This document shows, piece after piece, positions 36,136-44,262 of a stretch of 55,628 nucleotides of DNA (position 1 is its first letter; each line of letters opens with the position of its first letter). The DNA is taken from contig JAOAGV010000014.1 in NCBI GenBank assembly GCA_026415575.1, positions 3,874 through 59,501 on the forward strand, written 5' to 3'. The stretch is from Candidatus Sumerlaeia bacterium. GTDB lineage: Bacteria > Sumerlaeota > Sumerlaeia > JADFCW01. Made by a program: the position numbers and the translations under genes. Below the pieces are notes generated by a model. That model did no database searches. It was not told where the DNA came from and was given only the letters and a program-made list of their open reading frames with translations.

Positions 36136-36186
36136 GTGGCGCAAGCCTCCGACTTTTCGATGCCGCAGGCCGGAGGCCTGCGCCAC
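36136..36186. repeat. 16-bp inverted repeat next to the sigma-factor stop
   Basis: GTGGCGCAAGCCTCCG (36136-36151) and CGGAGGCCTGCGCCAC (36171-36186) pair with a single mismatch around a 19-base loop. There is no T-run. It resembles a REP-type palindromic unit rather than a terminator. Confidence 0.6.
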
Positions 36187-36192
36187 GATGTA

Positions 36193-37023
36193 TCAGATCA
36201 AGCCGGCGACCATCTTCTGCAAAGCGGGCCGGCGGAGTTTGTCCAAGGCTCGCTGCTCGATCCGTCTGACGCCTTCCTGGCTCAAGCCGACCAGCTTGCT
36301 GGTCTTGCGCAGGCTCAGCGTGCGGCCGCTCTCGAATCCGAAGCGCAGACGCACGATCCGGCGTTCGCGTTCACCGAGGTAGTCCAGCACGCGCGCCACT
36401 TTGCCGCGAATCTGTTTTCCCGCCGCAATCTCGCGCGGCGACAGGGCCTCATCGTCGGCCATCGTCTCCAGCAACGGCGCGTCGTCCTCGTTCTCTTGCG
36501 CATCCAGCGAAAGCACACCCTCGCGCAACATCATCAGGCGTTCGACTTCCTCCACCGTCGTATCCATACGTTCGGCCAACTCATAACTGGTTGGTTCGCG
36601 TCCAATCTCCTGGCGGAGTTGTTGCATTTCCCGGTTCAGGCGACCCAGCATGCGACTTTTCCGCACCGGCAGCCGGATCAGGCTGGCGTGTTGTCGGAGC
36701 GCCATTTGGATGGCCTGGCGAATCCAGAAGGCCGCATAGGTGGAGAACCGGAAGCCCTTGCGCCAATCGTATTTCGGGATCACCTCGAGCAATCCCACGT
36801 TGCCTTCCTGAATGAGATCGGCGAGCGGCAAGCCCCGGTTGACGAACTCATACGCTATCTTGACAACAAACCGCAGGTTGGCGCGCACAATCTCCTCGCG
36901 CGCCTCTGCATCGCCCCGTTCGAGGCGCTGGAACAACGCCACCTCCTGTTCGCGAGTTAGGACACATTCGCTTTGAACCTCGTCCATGTAGAGCCCTGCA
37001 TCGTTGTCCATGTACTCTGTCAT
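36193..37023 (-). CDS. Sigma-70 family RNA polymerase sigma factor (primary-like, group 2/3)
   Basis: Started at MTEYMDNDAG (GGAGGCG nine bases upstream) it has 276 residues. A short acidic start and region 1.2 are followed by region 2: ANLRFVVKIAYEFVNRGLP, LADLIQEGNVGLLEVIPKYD and KGFRFSTYAAFWIRQAIQMA. Region 3 has GREPTSYELAERMDTTVEEV. Region 4 is recognisable (VLDYLGERERRIVRLRFGFE) but its DNA-reading helix is SLRKTSKLVGLSQEGVRRIE, unlike the TLEEVGK.F.VTRERIRQIE of housekeeping sigma factors. It lacks the long 1.1 domain, so it is probably an alternative factor. It is divergent from rex across a 321-base region. Confidence 0.9.
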   Translation of the reverse strand: MTEYMDNDAGLYMDEVQSECVLTREQEVALFQRLERGDAEAREEIVRANLRFVVKIAYEFVNRGLPLADLIQEGNVGLLEVIPKYDWRKGFRFSTYAAFWIRQAIQMALRQHASLIRLPVRKSRMLGRLNREMQQLRQEIGREPTSYELAERMDTTVEEVERLMMLREGVLSLDAQENEDDAPLLETMADDEALSPREIAAGKQIRGKVARVLDYLGERERRIVRLRFGFESGRTLSLRKTSKLVGLSQEGVRRIEQRALDKLRRPALQKMVAGLI

Positions 37024-37344
37024 TTGCGTTCGCCTCCAACTGTCGAAACCGCTTTGGAGCATCAAAAATGCCAGTGATTGTTTGTTTATGATTACATCGG
37101 GTTTTTCAGTATAAAATAAATAATATGAGTATTTTACGAAATGATGCACCGGAGGGCTTCTTACGGTGATGTATGGAAGCGGGAGGATTCGGTGAGAGAT
37201 TTTCCGCACTCCGTGCGGTTTTCAGCACACACCGCCCGCGAGGCGAAAAGTCGAATAGGGCATTGTTGACAAACCAACTGCGGTTCTGTCACCGTTGGCT
37301 CTCGGTGTGAACGGGTCAGGTCGCCAACTCTCCAACCGAGGGCC
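37024..37344. other. Divergent promoter region, sigma factor / rex
   Basis: AT-rich at 37078-37140. A CCGCAC/GTGCGG hairpin flanked by Ts lies at 37204-37222. A perfect -35-like TTGACA is at 37266-37271 on the plus strand but has no convincing -10 at 16-18 bases. A CCAAC/GTTGG inverted repeat is at 37274-37298. I found no Rex consensus operator (TTGTGA-type palindrome). Confidence 0.4.
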
Positions 37345-38007
37345 ATGCTAATGGAAGACAGACCTCAGGGACAGGCTGCCGAGGACGGGGCCGCGCGACG
37401 AATTCCCAAGGCCGTGATCAAGCGCCTGTCGCTTTACTCGCGGGTGCTGCAGAATCTGGAGATGAAAAACATCACGAAGGTTTCGTCCAAGGAGCTCAGC
37501 GAGCATTTGGGACAGAATCCGGCGCAAGTGCGAAAAGACCTCGCCTATTTCGGACAATTCGGGACGCCGGGGGTTGGCTACTATGTGGCCGAACTTCGCG
37601 CGCAGATCAAACGCATTCTCCGCACGGACCGCGAGGTGCGCGCCGCAGTGGTCGGAGTGGGAAATCTCGGGCAGGCCTTGCTGGCCTATACCGGTTTTGC
37701 CCGCGAGGGGTTCCGAATCCCGATTGCCTTTGACACCGATCCGCTGAAGGTGGGGCGCACCATTGGCAGCGCGCAGGTGCTGCCGGTCGAGGAACTCGAA
37801 GAGCGGATTCGGCAATATGGAATTGAGATTATCATTCTGGCTGTGCCGAGCGAACCGGCTCAAGCCATTGCTGACCGCGTGATCCGCTGCGGAATCACGG
37901 CCATCCTGAACTTTGTGCCCACGCGTCTGGTCGTGCCGCCCGGCGTCAAAGTGCATTATGTGGATTTGACCATCGAGCTCGAAAGCCTTGCTTATTACCT
38001 GAAATAA
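37345..38007 (+). CDS. rex: Redox-sensing transcriptional repressor Rex
   Basis: Rex binds DNA when NADH is low and releases it when NADH rises, controlling fermentation and respiration genes. Its 220 residues are typical (210-220). The N-terminal winged helix (about 20-85) has KRLSLYSRVLQNLEM and KELSEHLGQNPAQVRKDLAYFG. The Rossmann domain has VVGVGNLGQALLAY (104-116) and IPIAFDTDPLKVG, then ILAVPSEPAQAIADRVI. The C-terminal swapping helix ends the protein (ELESLAYYLK). The ATG is five bases after GAGGG; a second ATG at 37351 is possible. The next gene is convergent. Confidence 0.95.
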   Translation: MLMEDRPQGQAAEDGAARRIPKAVIKRLSLYSRVLQNLEMKNITKVSSKELSEHLGQNPAQVRKDLAYFGQFGTPGVGYYVAELRAQIKRILRTDREVRAAVVGVGNLGQALLAYTGFAREGFRIPIAFDTDPLKVGRTIGSAQVLPVEELEERIRQYGIEIIILAVPSEPAQAIADRVIRCGITAILNFVPTRLVVPPGVKVHYVDLTIELESLAYYLK

Positions 38008-38076
38008 GAATGATGGCTTGTGAGGGGTGGGTTGTTGAAAGGTTGATGCCAACAGATTCGTTTTCTCAGTATGGCC

Positions 38077-39144
38077 TCAGCCGTGGCCGACGGGGGCGAA
38101 CTTTAGAAAGCGTTCCTTGTCCAGTGCGGCCAGATAGGCGGTTTCGCCGGAGATTCGGCCTTCATCCAGATAGGATTGGATGGTGTCATCCATGAGTTGC
38201 ATGCCGAGACTTTTTCCGGCGATCATCTGCGAGAGAATTTTGCTGGTCTGGCCTTCGCGAATGGCGGCCGCAATTGCGGTGGTTCGGACGAGGATTTCGA
38301 CCGCGGCAATCCGTCCGGCTCCATCCTTGGTGCGCATCAGGGTTTGCGAGCAGATGCCGCGCAGCGACTCCGCCAGCATTGTGCGGATCTGCGCCTGCTG
38401 ATCTACCGGGAATACGTCCACAATCCGGTCAATGGACTTTGGGGCGCTGTTGGTATGGAGCGTGCCAAAAACCAGCACGCCGGTTTCCGCCGCTGTCAGC
38501 GCGAGGCTGATCGTTTCAAGATCGCGCATCTCGCCCACCAGAATAACGTCCAAGTCCTGATGGACCGATGAACGCAAAGCTTCCGCAAAACTGTTCACTT
38601 CCGTGCCGACTTCCCGTTGGACAATGATTGATTTTTTGGCCGGATGAACAAATTCGATGGGTTCCTCGATGGTCAGGATGTTGCGGCAGGACGTCGAGTT
38701 GATGAAGTCAATCACCGCCGCCAGCGTGGTGGATTTCCCGCTTCCGGTGGCTCCCGTGACCAGAACAAGCCCGTGGCGCATCTGGGCCAAATCGCGCAGA
38801 ATCGGCGGCATGCCCAGCTCGTCGAGCGTGCGGATGCGCGAGGGGATGAGACGAAAGACGGCGCCGATGCCGTTGGCGTGGCGATAGTAGTTGGCGCGGT
38901 AGCGGGCCTTGTCGCCGAGGGCATAGGCAAAGTCCAAATCGCCGCTGTCGAGAAAACTCTGCCATCGCTCGGTCGAGCAGATTTCGGACAACAAATCTTG
39001 AATGCTTTCGGATGTAAGCTCGGGTTCATCGCAGGCGAGAATCTCGCCGTGAATGCGATACTTGGGCTTCTGGCCTTCAGCCATGTGCAGGTCGGATGCC
39101 GAATTGCTCATCATGGCTTCCAAGAGCCGGTCTATTTTTGCCAT
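38077..39144 (-). CDS. pilT: Type IV pilus retraction ATPase PilT
   Basis: A hexameric ATPase that depolymerises type IV pili for twitching motility. 355 residues with AAGGAT before the ATG. The N-terminal PAS-like domain has SASDLHMAEGQKPKYRIHGE. Walker A is GATGSGKS at 131-138, the Asp box has LTIEEPIEFVH, Walker B has DVILVGEMRD, and the His box has VFGTLHTNSAPKSIDRI. It ends with the C-terminal helices MDDTIQSYLDEGRIS. The usual C-terminal AIRNLIRE retraction motif appears as AIAAAIREGQTSKI. It lies 42 bases after the second PilT-like gene, so both are probably co-transcribed. Confidence 0.93.
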   Translation of the reverse strand: MAKIDRLLEAMMSNSASDLHMAEGQKPKYRIHGEILACDEPELTSESIQDLLSEICSTERWQSFLDSGDLDFAYALGDKARYRANYYRHANGIGAVFRLIPSRIRTLDELGMPPILRDLAQMRHGLVLVTGATGSGKSTTLAAVIDFINSTSCRNILTIEEPIEFVHPAKKSIIVQREVGTEVNSFAEALRSSVHQDLDVILVGEMRDLETISLALTAAETGVLVFGTLHTNSAPKSIDRIVDVFPVDQQAQIRTMLAESLRGICSQTLMRTKDGAGRIAAVEILVRTTAIAAAIREGQTSKILSQMIAGKSLGMQLMDDTIQSYLDEGRISGETAYLAALDKERFLKFAPVGHG

Positions 39145-39186
39145 GGGTGTAATCCTTCTTGAACACAGACGGGCTGAAGGCCCGTA

Positions 39187-40623
39187 CTATTTCGTCAACA
39201 AGGGAGCGAACACGCGCTTGTCGTCGGCGCGCGCATACGCCTCCTCGATGGAAATAATTCCCTTTTGATATAAATCCATCAGCGAGTCGTCCATGCGGAC
39301 CATGCCGAGACGTTTTCCCGTTTGGGTGGCCGTGGCCACTTGATGCAGCTTCATTTCGCGGATCAGACTCGAAATGCCCGGGGTGACGACCAGAATTTCG
39401 ATGGCCAACGCCACACCGGTGCGGTCCAGACGCGGGATCAGTTGCTGACAGATGATGCCGCGGAGCGATTCCGCGATCATTGTGCGAATTTGTGGCTGTT
39501 GGTGCGGCGGGAACGAATCAAGGATGCGCGAGATGGTGCGGGCCGCTGTGGTTGTGTGAAGCGTGGCCAAAACCAAATGGCCGGTTTCCGCGGCCGTAAT
39601 GGCCAAGGCGATGGTTTCGAGGTCGCGCATCTCGCCCATGAGAATCACATCCGGGTCTTCACGGAGCGCCGCCCGCAGCGCGCGTTGATATGACTCGGTG
39701 TGGCTGCCGACTTGCCGTTGCGTGATGTGCGCCTTTTTCGGCACAAATACAAACTCTATCGGCTGTTCGAGGGTGATGATATGCTCATGCCGCGTGGTGT
39801 TGATATATTCAGCCAGAGCCGCCATGGTGGTGGTTTTTCCGCAGCCACCCGGCCCGGTGACCAGAATCATGCCTTGGCGATAGTCCGCCAGCCGCAAGAC
39901 GGTTTCGGGAAAACCCAACTCCACGACCGTGGGAATGCGCGATTGAATGACGCGGAAGCAGCCGTCCCATCCGAGGCGTTGGCGGATGACGGTCGTGCGG
40001 TAACGGCCTTGGCCGGGGATTTCGAGTGCCATCTCGAGGTTGAGGTTTTTTTCCAGCGCAGCGTGTTGCGCCGCATCCAGATGGGGGAAAATAAGATCCC
40101 CCACCTCGTCGGACGTTAATGGGGGACGGTCCAAAAAGCAAAACTCACCGAAACGCCGGACAAACGGCGGGTATCCGGAACTGAGATGCAGGTCGGAGGC
40201 CTGATTGGCGCGCGTGAACTCCAGATACTGTTCCAAAGTGGAAAAGGCACGCACGCTTTCACCGCCGATAGTTTGCCGGCCCTCAGGATCCGCCTGAACG
40301 ACAGCTGCCGCACCGGCCGGCTCCGGTTCGGAGGCGGACAAAGTAGATGCGGCGGGCGCCGCAAGGGACGGTGCCACCTCAGGTGGCGATTCCGGTTGGG
40401 GGGCAGATGTCTCGCCGCGCAACCTTTCTTCCACGAGGCGATAGAGTTCAGTGGTCTGTTCGGTGGTGAGGAATCCTTTGAGCGCGGCCAGTTCGCCAAT
40501 GGATTTTTCGGGATAAAAGGGTTGCTCCTGTCGGAGGGAGAAGACGCGGCCGCCGGTCAGGAGTTTTTGTTCCTGCGCAAGGGCCAAAAACATTTCATCG
40601 CGTTCGGGAAGTCCGCCAGTCAT
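39187..40623 (-). CDS. Second PilT-like ATPase with an extra N-terminal domain
   Basis: Started at MTGGLPERDE (AAGAAGGGCG upstream) it has 478 residues. The first 70 form a small helical unit (MFLALAQEQKLLTGG... GELAALKGFLTTEQ) resembling the N-terminal extension of secretion ATPases. A Pro/Ala/Glu-rich linker follows (about 73-118). The PilT-type core has ASDLHLSSGYPPFVRRFGE, Walker A GPGGCGKT (257-264), LEQPIEFVFVPKKAHI, DVILMGEMRDLE and LATLHTTTAARTI. SSLIREMKLHQV is the conserved retraction-motif region. It is best described as a PilT/PilU-like paralogue, probably modulating retraction. First gene of the pair with pilT. Confidence 0.9.
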   Translation of the reverse strand: MTGGLPERDEMFLALAQEQKLLTGGRVFSLRQEQPFYPEKSIGELAALKGFLTTEQTTELYRLVEERLRGETSAPQPESPPEVAPSLAAPAASTLSASEPEPAGAAAVVQADPEGRQTIGGESVRAFSTLEQYLEFTRANQASDLHLSSGYPPFVRRFGEFCFLDRPPLTSDEVGDLIFPHLDAAQHAALEKNLNLEMALEIPGQGRYRTTVIRQRLGWDGCFRVIQSRIPTVVELGFPETVLRLADYRQGMILVTGPGGCGKTTTMAALAEYINTTRHEHIITLEQPIEFVFVPKKAHITQRQVGSHTESYQRALRAALREDPDVILMGEMRDLETIALAITAAETGHLVLATLHTTTAARTISRILDSFPPHQQPQIRTMIAESLRGIICQQLIPRLDRTGVALAIEILVVTPGISSLIREMKLHQVATATQTGKRLGMVRMDDSLMDLYQKGIISIEEAYARADDKRVFAPLLTK

Positions 40624-40921
40624 TGCTGCGCCCTTCTTTAATGGATGCGAAAACTGTTTGTGACGCACCTGCCGCTTCGGATTCCATAGTGCTTTTCATC
40701 ACCGCATATCGCCTAGAGGGTAAGGATTTGTCAATGACTTTCCTTGAAAGAAAACGGGCCGCGCACATGTGGATATTTCATGGACGTTGCGCGTTGCGGA
40801 GAAGTGGAAAAAACCAGTCGCCGTGCATTTTTCCCTTTCTGAGACCAATCCAATTCGTTAGGCCTTGTCATCAACATCGCGGGCAACCGCTGAAATTGCG
40901 CCGGGAAGGCGGATCGAAAAC

Positions 40922-42118
40922 GTGGCCTTCTTCTCCATCGAAAAGCGTCATTTCAAGCAAATAGACTGGTGGCTGGTCGGCGCCATGCTCCTGCTGACCG
41001 CATTCGGCATCCTCGTGATTGACGGGACAACCGCCAGCGAGGAGATCATGGGCAGCTTTGCCCGCCGCCAGATTCTTTGGTGGGCCATCAGTCTCGCCGT
41101 TTTCTCGGCGCTGTTGTGCTTTGACTACGCGCAGTTGTCGAAACTGGCCGTGCCCGCCTATCTAGTCTGCCTCGTCCTGCTGGCCGGTCTGCTATGGGGA
41201 AAACCTTATGTTCCCCAGTTGATTGTGACCAAGTACGGGGCCACGTCGTGGTATCGGATTGGGGGCAATTTGTTTCAGCCGTCGGAAATCACCAAGATCG
41301 CCGTGGTTCTGGTGGCCGCAGCGTATCTGGCCCGCATTAAGGCACGACAGCCCGGCTGGCGAGACTTGGTCGTGGTTGCCGTGTTGGTTTTGGTGCCTGT
41401 AGCTTTGGTGAAGATGCAGCCGGACTTTGGCACGGCGGTGACCTTCCTTCCATTAATCGTCGCCCTACCGTGGGCGGCCGGTGTGCCCCGCCGCATCTAT
41501 GTTATTCTGTCAATCGCCGCTCTGGCCGGCACGATTGCCTATGGAACCGTCGTAGCCGTAACGGGCGAGTTTCCCTTTCTCAACGCCAATCAAACGCGGC
41601 GCGTACGGGCCTATCTGGCAGAAATCTTTCCCTCTTGGGGCGCCGATGCATCGGACGAAAACCTGGCTGACACCATCCGCAAACGCGAGCGCTGGCAACC
41701 CTTGCAGGCGCGCATTGCCTTGGGCTCCGGACGCATTTGGGGGAAAGGCTGGCGACAGGGAACGCAGACCCGTCTCGAATTTCTCCCCAAAGCGCACTTC
41801 GACTACATCTTTGCCAGTTGCGGCGAACAGTTCGGATTTGCCGGCTGTATCTTTGTGCTTGGTCTGTATACCTTGATTGTATTTCGTGCGATCATGCTTT
41901 CGCTGCGCTCAAAAGACTGGTTCGGCTATCTTCTGATTATCGGTGTTCTGACTGTGTTTATCACGCATATTGCATTGAATATCGGCGTTTCCACGGACTT
42001 GCTGCCGGTGACCGGCCTGCCGCTGCCGTTTATGAGCTACGGTGGGTCGTTTTTGATGACCAACTATATCGGCTTTGCTTTGGTCGTGAATGTGGGAATG
42101 CGAAAGTATGTGTATTGA
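40922..42118 (+). CDS. rodA: Rod-shape / cell-division SEDS protein (RodA/FtsW family)
   Basis: A SEDS-family polytopic membrane peptidoglycan glycosyltransferase that works with a class B penicillin-binding protein. GTG at 40922, preceded by GGAAGGCGG, is preferred; an upstream TTG lacks a site. About 398 residues and ten membrane segments. Signatures are GATSWYRIGGNLFQPSEITK, KMQPDFGTAVTFL, FDYIFASCGEQFGFAG and GLPLPFMSYGGSFLMTNYIG. The RodA-like GGxxxQPSE and the absence of division genes favour RodA over FtsW, but the partner PBP2 and mreBCD are not in the window. A 298-base divergent gap separates it from the PilT-like operon. Confidence 0.85.
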   Translation: MAFFSIEKRHFKQIDWWLVGAMLLLTAFGILVIDGTTASEEIMGSFARRQILWWAISLAVFSALLCFDYAQLSKLAVPAYLVCLVLLAGLLWGKPYVPQLIVTKYGATSWYRIGGNLFQPSEITKIAVVLVAAAYLARIKARQPGWRDLVVVAVLVLVPVALVKMQPDFGTAVTFLPLIVALPWAAGVPRRIYVILSIAALAGTIAYGTVVAVTGEFPFLNANQTRRVRAYLAEIFPSWGADASDENLADTIRKRERWQPLQARIALGSGRIWGKGWRQGTQTRLEFLPKAHFDYIFASCGEQFGFAGCIFVLGLYTLIVFRAIMLSLRSKDWFGYLLIIGVLTVFITHIALNIGVSTDLLPVTGLPLPFMSYGGSFLMTNYIGFALVVNVGMRKYVY

Positions 42119-42121
42119 GGG

Positions 42122-42184
42122 GAGAAAGGCGAGAGGTAAAAAGTAATAGGCAAGAGGTGAGAGGTTAGAGGCGGGAGCCAAAAG
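42122..42184 (-). repeat. Heptamer tandem repeat (9 units)
   Basis: Nine in-register units: GAGAAAG, GCGAGAG, GTAAAAA, GTAATAG, GCAAGAG, GTGAGAG, GTTAGAG, GCGGGAG, CCAAAAG. They begin 3 bases after the rodA stop codon. Reverse complement of the CTCTNAC family at 8448-8475. Confidence 0.8.
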
Positions 42185-42198
42185 GTAGTGGCAAACCG

Positions 42199-42252
42199 GT
42201 CCGTCCCGTCCGTTCCGTCCATGTTGTCCAAGGCGTCCATCTTGTTCGCCTC
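42199..42252 (+). repeat. Nonamer tandem repeat (6 units) abutting the prmA stop
   Basis: GTCCGTCCC, GTCCGTTCC, GTCCATGTT, GTCCAAGGC, GTCCATCTT, GTTCGCCTC: six perfect-register 9-mers ending at the base before the prmA stop codon. Confidence 0.85.
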
Positions 42253-43188
42253 TCATGGTTCCAGCCGCCCCACCACCGCCCCCCAATCGCCCAACCGCTT
42301 TTGAGCCCGTCGGCAAATCCCCGCCGATTCCAGATGGCGCATAACATTATCGCGGTCGGTCCAAAGGTAGCCGGAGAGAATCACGGTCGCACCGGTTGGC
42401 CGGCGAACCAATGCGCGGAAGTAGGGGAGAAGCGGACAGATTTTCTCGAACAGAATGTTGCAGACGATCAAATCAAATCCATGCTGAAGGCTGCGGCGCT
42501 CAATAAAGTCTTGAAGTCCGCCGGCAAACAGCCGAATCCGGTTGCCGACTCGATTGAGCCGAAGATTCTCGCGAAAGTTTTCATAGGCCTGCGCGTCCAG
42601 TTCGACGGCCTGAACCGACCGCGCGCCCAGCTTGATTGCCGCAATCGAGAGAATGCCCGAACCCGCGCCGATGTCGGCCGCCCGCTCGCCGCCGCGCATT
42701 TCCTTTTCCATCAGCCGCAGACACAGCCGCGTCGTTTCGTGAAGCCCCGTGCCAAACGCCATTCCCGGCAGGATGACAATCTCAATGGGACGCGCGGCCG
42801 CGCTTTGCCGCCCAATGCCGACACGCCACGGTGGAACGACGCGCAAGCGGCGCGACACACGAACTCCCCGGAATCCGCGCCGGCATTCCCCGACCCAATC
42901 GTGTTGTTCGACCGCCGTAACTTTGAGCTGCGGAAGAGTGGAGAAAATGCCTTCGCGTTGCAGCCCACGCGCCGTCTCAACTACCCGCGTGTGCACGCGC
43001 GACGGGGGAATGGAGTTCGGGAAAAAGACACGAACGAGCACTTCATCGGAAACGTCAGGCGTTGCCTCTTGCCAGCCGCTTGCACCGAGGTCGTCGAGCA
43101 CGCTGGCCAGCGACTCCGCCGCCACCGCCCCGTCAAGGCGGTTGGCGAACACCATGTCAAGAGCCCAAAATGTGCTGTTCCCATCCAT
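42253..43188 (-). CDS. prmA: Ribosomal protein L11 methyltransferase
   Basis: Trimethylates lysines and the N terminus of ribosomal protein L11 using S-adenosylmethionine. From MDGNSTFWALD it has 311 residues (typical about 290-315). The N-terminal domain is followed by the linker PGMAFGTGLHETTRLCL, the most diagnostic PrmA motif. The Rossmann SAM site is AADIGAGSGILSIAAIKLGA, with VQAVELDAQAYEN after it. The catalytic loop has DLIVCNILFE (NI.. for the usual NILA). The first 29 codons of a longer frame, rich in Arg/Lys, have no family match and were excluded. No clear Shine-Dalgarno. It is divergent from the double-GNAT gene across 131 bases. Confidence 0.92.
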   Translation of the reverse strand: MDGNSTFWALDMVFANRLDGAVAAESLASVLDDLGASGWQEATPDVSDEVLVRVFFPNSIPPSRVHTRVVETARGLQREGIFSTLPQLKVTAVEQHDWVGECRRGFRGVRVSRRLRVVPPWRVGIGRQSAAARPIEIVILPGMAFGTGLHETTRLCLRLMEKEMRGGERAADIGAGSGILSIAAIKLGARSVQAVELDAQAYENFRENLRLNRVGNRIRLFAGGLQDFIERRSLQHGFDLIVCNILFEKICPLLPYFRALVRRPTGATVILSGYLWTDRDNVMRHLESAGICRRAQKRLGDWGAVVGRLEP

Positions 43189-43319
43189 CGTAGCTGCACA
43201 ATTTTTCTTGCGCGCCGCGACGCGCCGTTCAAGTGTGAAAACGTGAGTGCGATTGGATGGTTGGGACCATCGCACGGATTGAATCTAAAAATTGTTCGCC
43301 ACTTCGACATAGTATTGCG

Positions 43320-44228
43320 ATGATTCGACTGCTCAAGGCCGATGGATTGGCCGAACATCTGAACGAGGCGGGAACACTGTGCCGGGACGCCTTTTCGTCG
43401 TTGATCTTTTCTGCCGGTACCGAGTGGCTGCGCCGTGGTGTATTTGATTGCTGGTATTACGATCCCGAACTGGTGCGTGTGGCCTTTGACGGCAAGGCGC
43501 TGGTCGGTCTGGCGGTGGCCGACGTGCGGACGCGCAACGGCGAGACGTTTGCCAGTCTGAAGCTCCTTCTAGTCCGACCGGACTATCGGGGCCGGGGAAT
43601 TGGCACGCGGATGCTGGGCGAGATCGAGCGCGAGGCGGCAGCACGCGGAGCCGGCCGGATTCTGATCAGCGACTACTGGCCTTTGTATTTTTTCGGCGGG
43701 GTCCCCTCGGGAGAAACTCAAGCCCTGATTTTTTTCCACCGCCGCGGCTATGAACCCGCCGGCTACGATTTTCACCTCGAGGTCCCACTGACCGGCAATC
43801 CGCTGATAGACAGGCCCGACCCACCGTTGCCCGACGGCGTAACCATCTGCCGTGCCACACCCGACGATTGCGACCGCACGCTCCACGCCATCAACCGCAT
43901 GTTTGCCATGGCGTGGTGGTTTGAGACCTCGCTGGCGTTTCGCGCCGCCGAGCCGACGGTGTTTATTGCCCTGCAAGATAAAAAAGTGGTGGGCTTTGCC
44001 GACTATGACGCGACAAATATCGGGCTGTTTGGTCCAACCGGTGTCCATGAATCACTGCGTGGACACAAGGTTGGCGCCGTTCTCTTTCGCCGGTGTTTGC
44101 GGGAAATGCGCGCGCTGGGGTATCCCTACGCGCTGGTGCCCACGAATCTTGAACGGCTGAATTTCTATTATCGCGAAGGCGGTGCGCAGATCGGACGGCT
44201 CTTTCTGCGGTTCCAGAAGAAACTCTGA
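43320..44228 (+). CDS. Double-GNAT-domain N-acetyltransferase
   Basis: 302 residues from MIRLLKADG. Two GNAT folds in tandem: the first (about 1-150) has LKLLLVRPDYRGRGIGTRML, a textbook acetyl-CoA loop (RGRGIGT). The second (about 170-302) has GPTGVHESLRGHKVGAVLFR and LGYPYALVPTNLERLNFYY. Only the first has the full R/QxxGxG/A loop; the second reads RGHKVGA. Such fused pairs often pair a catalytic and a regulatory domain. Substrate unknown; the product could be an acetylated amino sugar given the GH20-like gene 34 bases downstream, but that is inference. It is the first gene of the long plus-strand run to the window's end. Confidence 0.82.
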   Translation: MIRLLKADGLAEHLNEAGTLCRDAFSSLIFSAGTEWLRRGVFDCWYYDPELVRVAFDGKALVGLAVADVRTRNGETFASLKLLLVRPDYRGRGIGTRMLGEIEREAAARGAGRILISDYWPLYFFGGVPSGETQALIFFHRRGYEPAGYDFHLEVPLTGNPLIDRPDPPLPDGVTICRATPDDCDRTLHAINRMFAMAWWFETSLAFRAAEPTVFIALQDKKVVGFADYDATNIGLFGPTGVHESLRGHKVGAVLFRRCLREMRALGYPYALVPTNLERLNFYYREGGAQIGRLFLRFQKKL

Positions 44229-44262
44229 CAGAAGACATGCGCAACCGGCCGTCGAGGCTCGC

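Larger units (their letters stand above)
35847..36192. other. Intergenic region with two strong hairpins
   Basis: 346 bases between convergent genes. They contain the minus-strand terminator at 35934-35961 and a near-perfect 16-bp inverted repeat at 36136-36186 that abuts the sigma-factor stop codon. No gene seen. Confidence 0.55.

Noticed and set aside
37024..37344. A Rex operator controlling rex and the sigma factor
   Set aside because: No TTGTGA-N-TCACAA-like palindrome was found; only a lone -35-like TTGACA and unrelated inverted repeats.
40865..40921. Upstream TTG start for rodA
   Set aside because: TTG has no ribosome site and the added residues have no family match; GTG at 40922 has GGAAGGCGG upstream and begins where the SEDS proteins begin.
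42122..42252. A CRISPR array
   Set aside because: The 7- and 9-base units are contiguous with no spacers and no cas genes are near, so these are simple tandem repeats.
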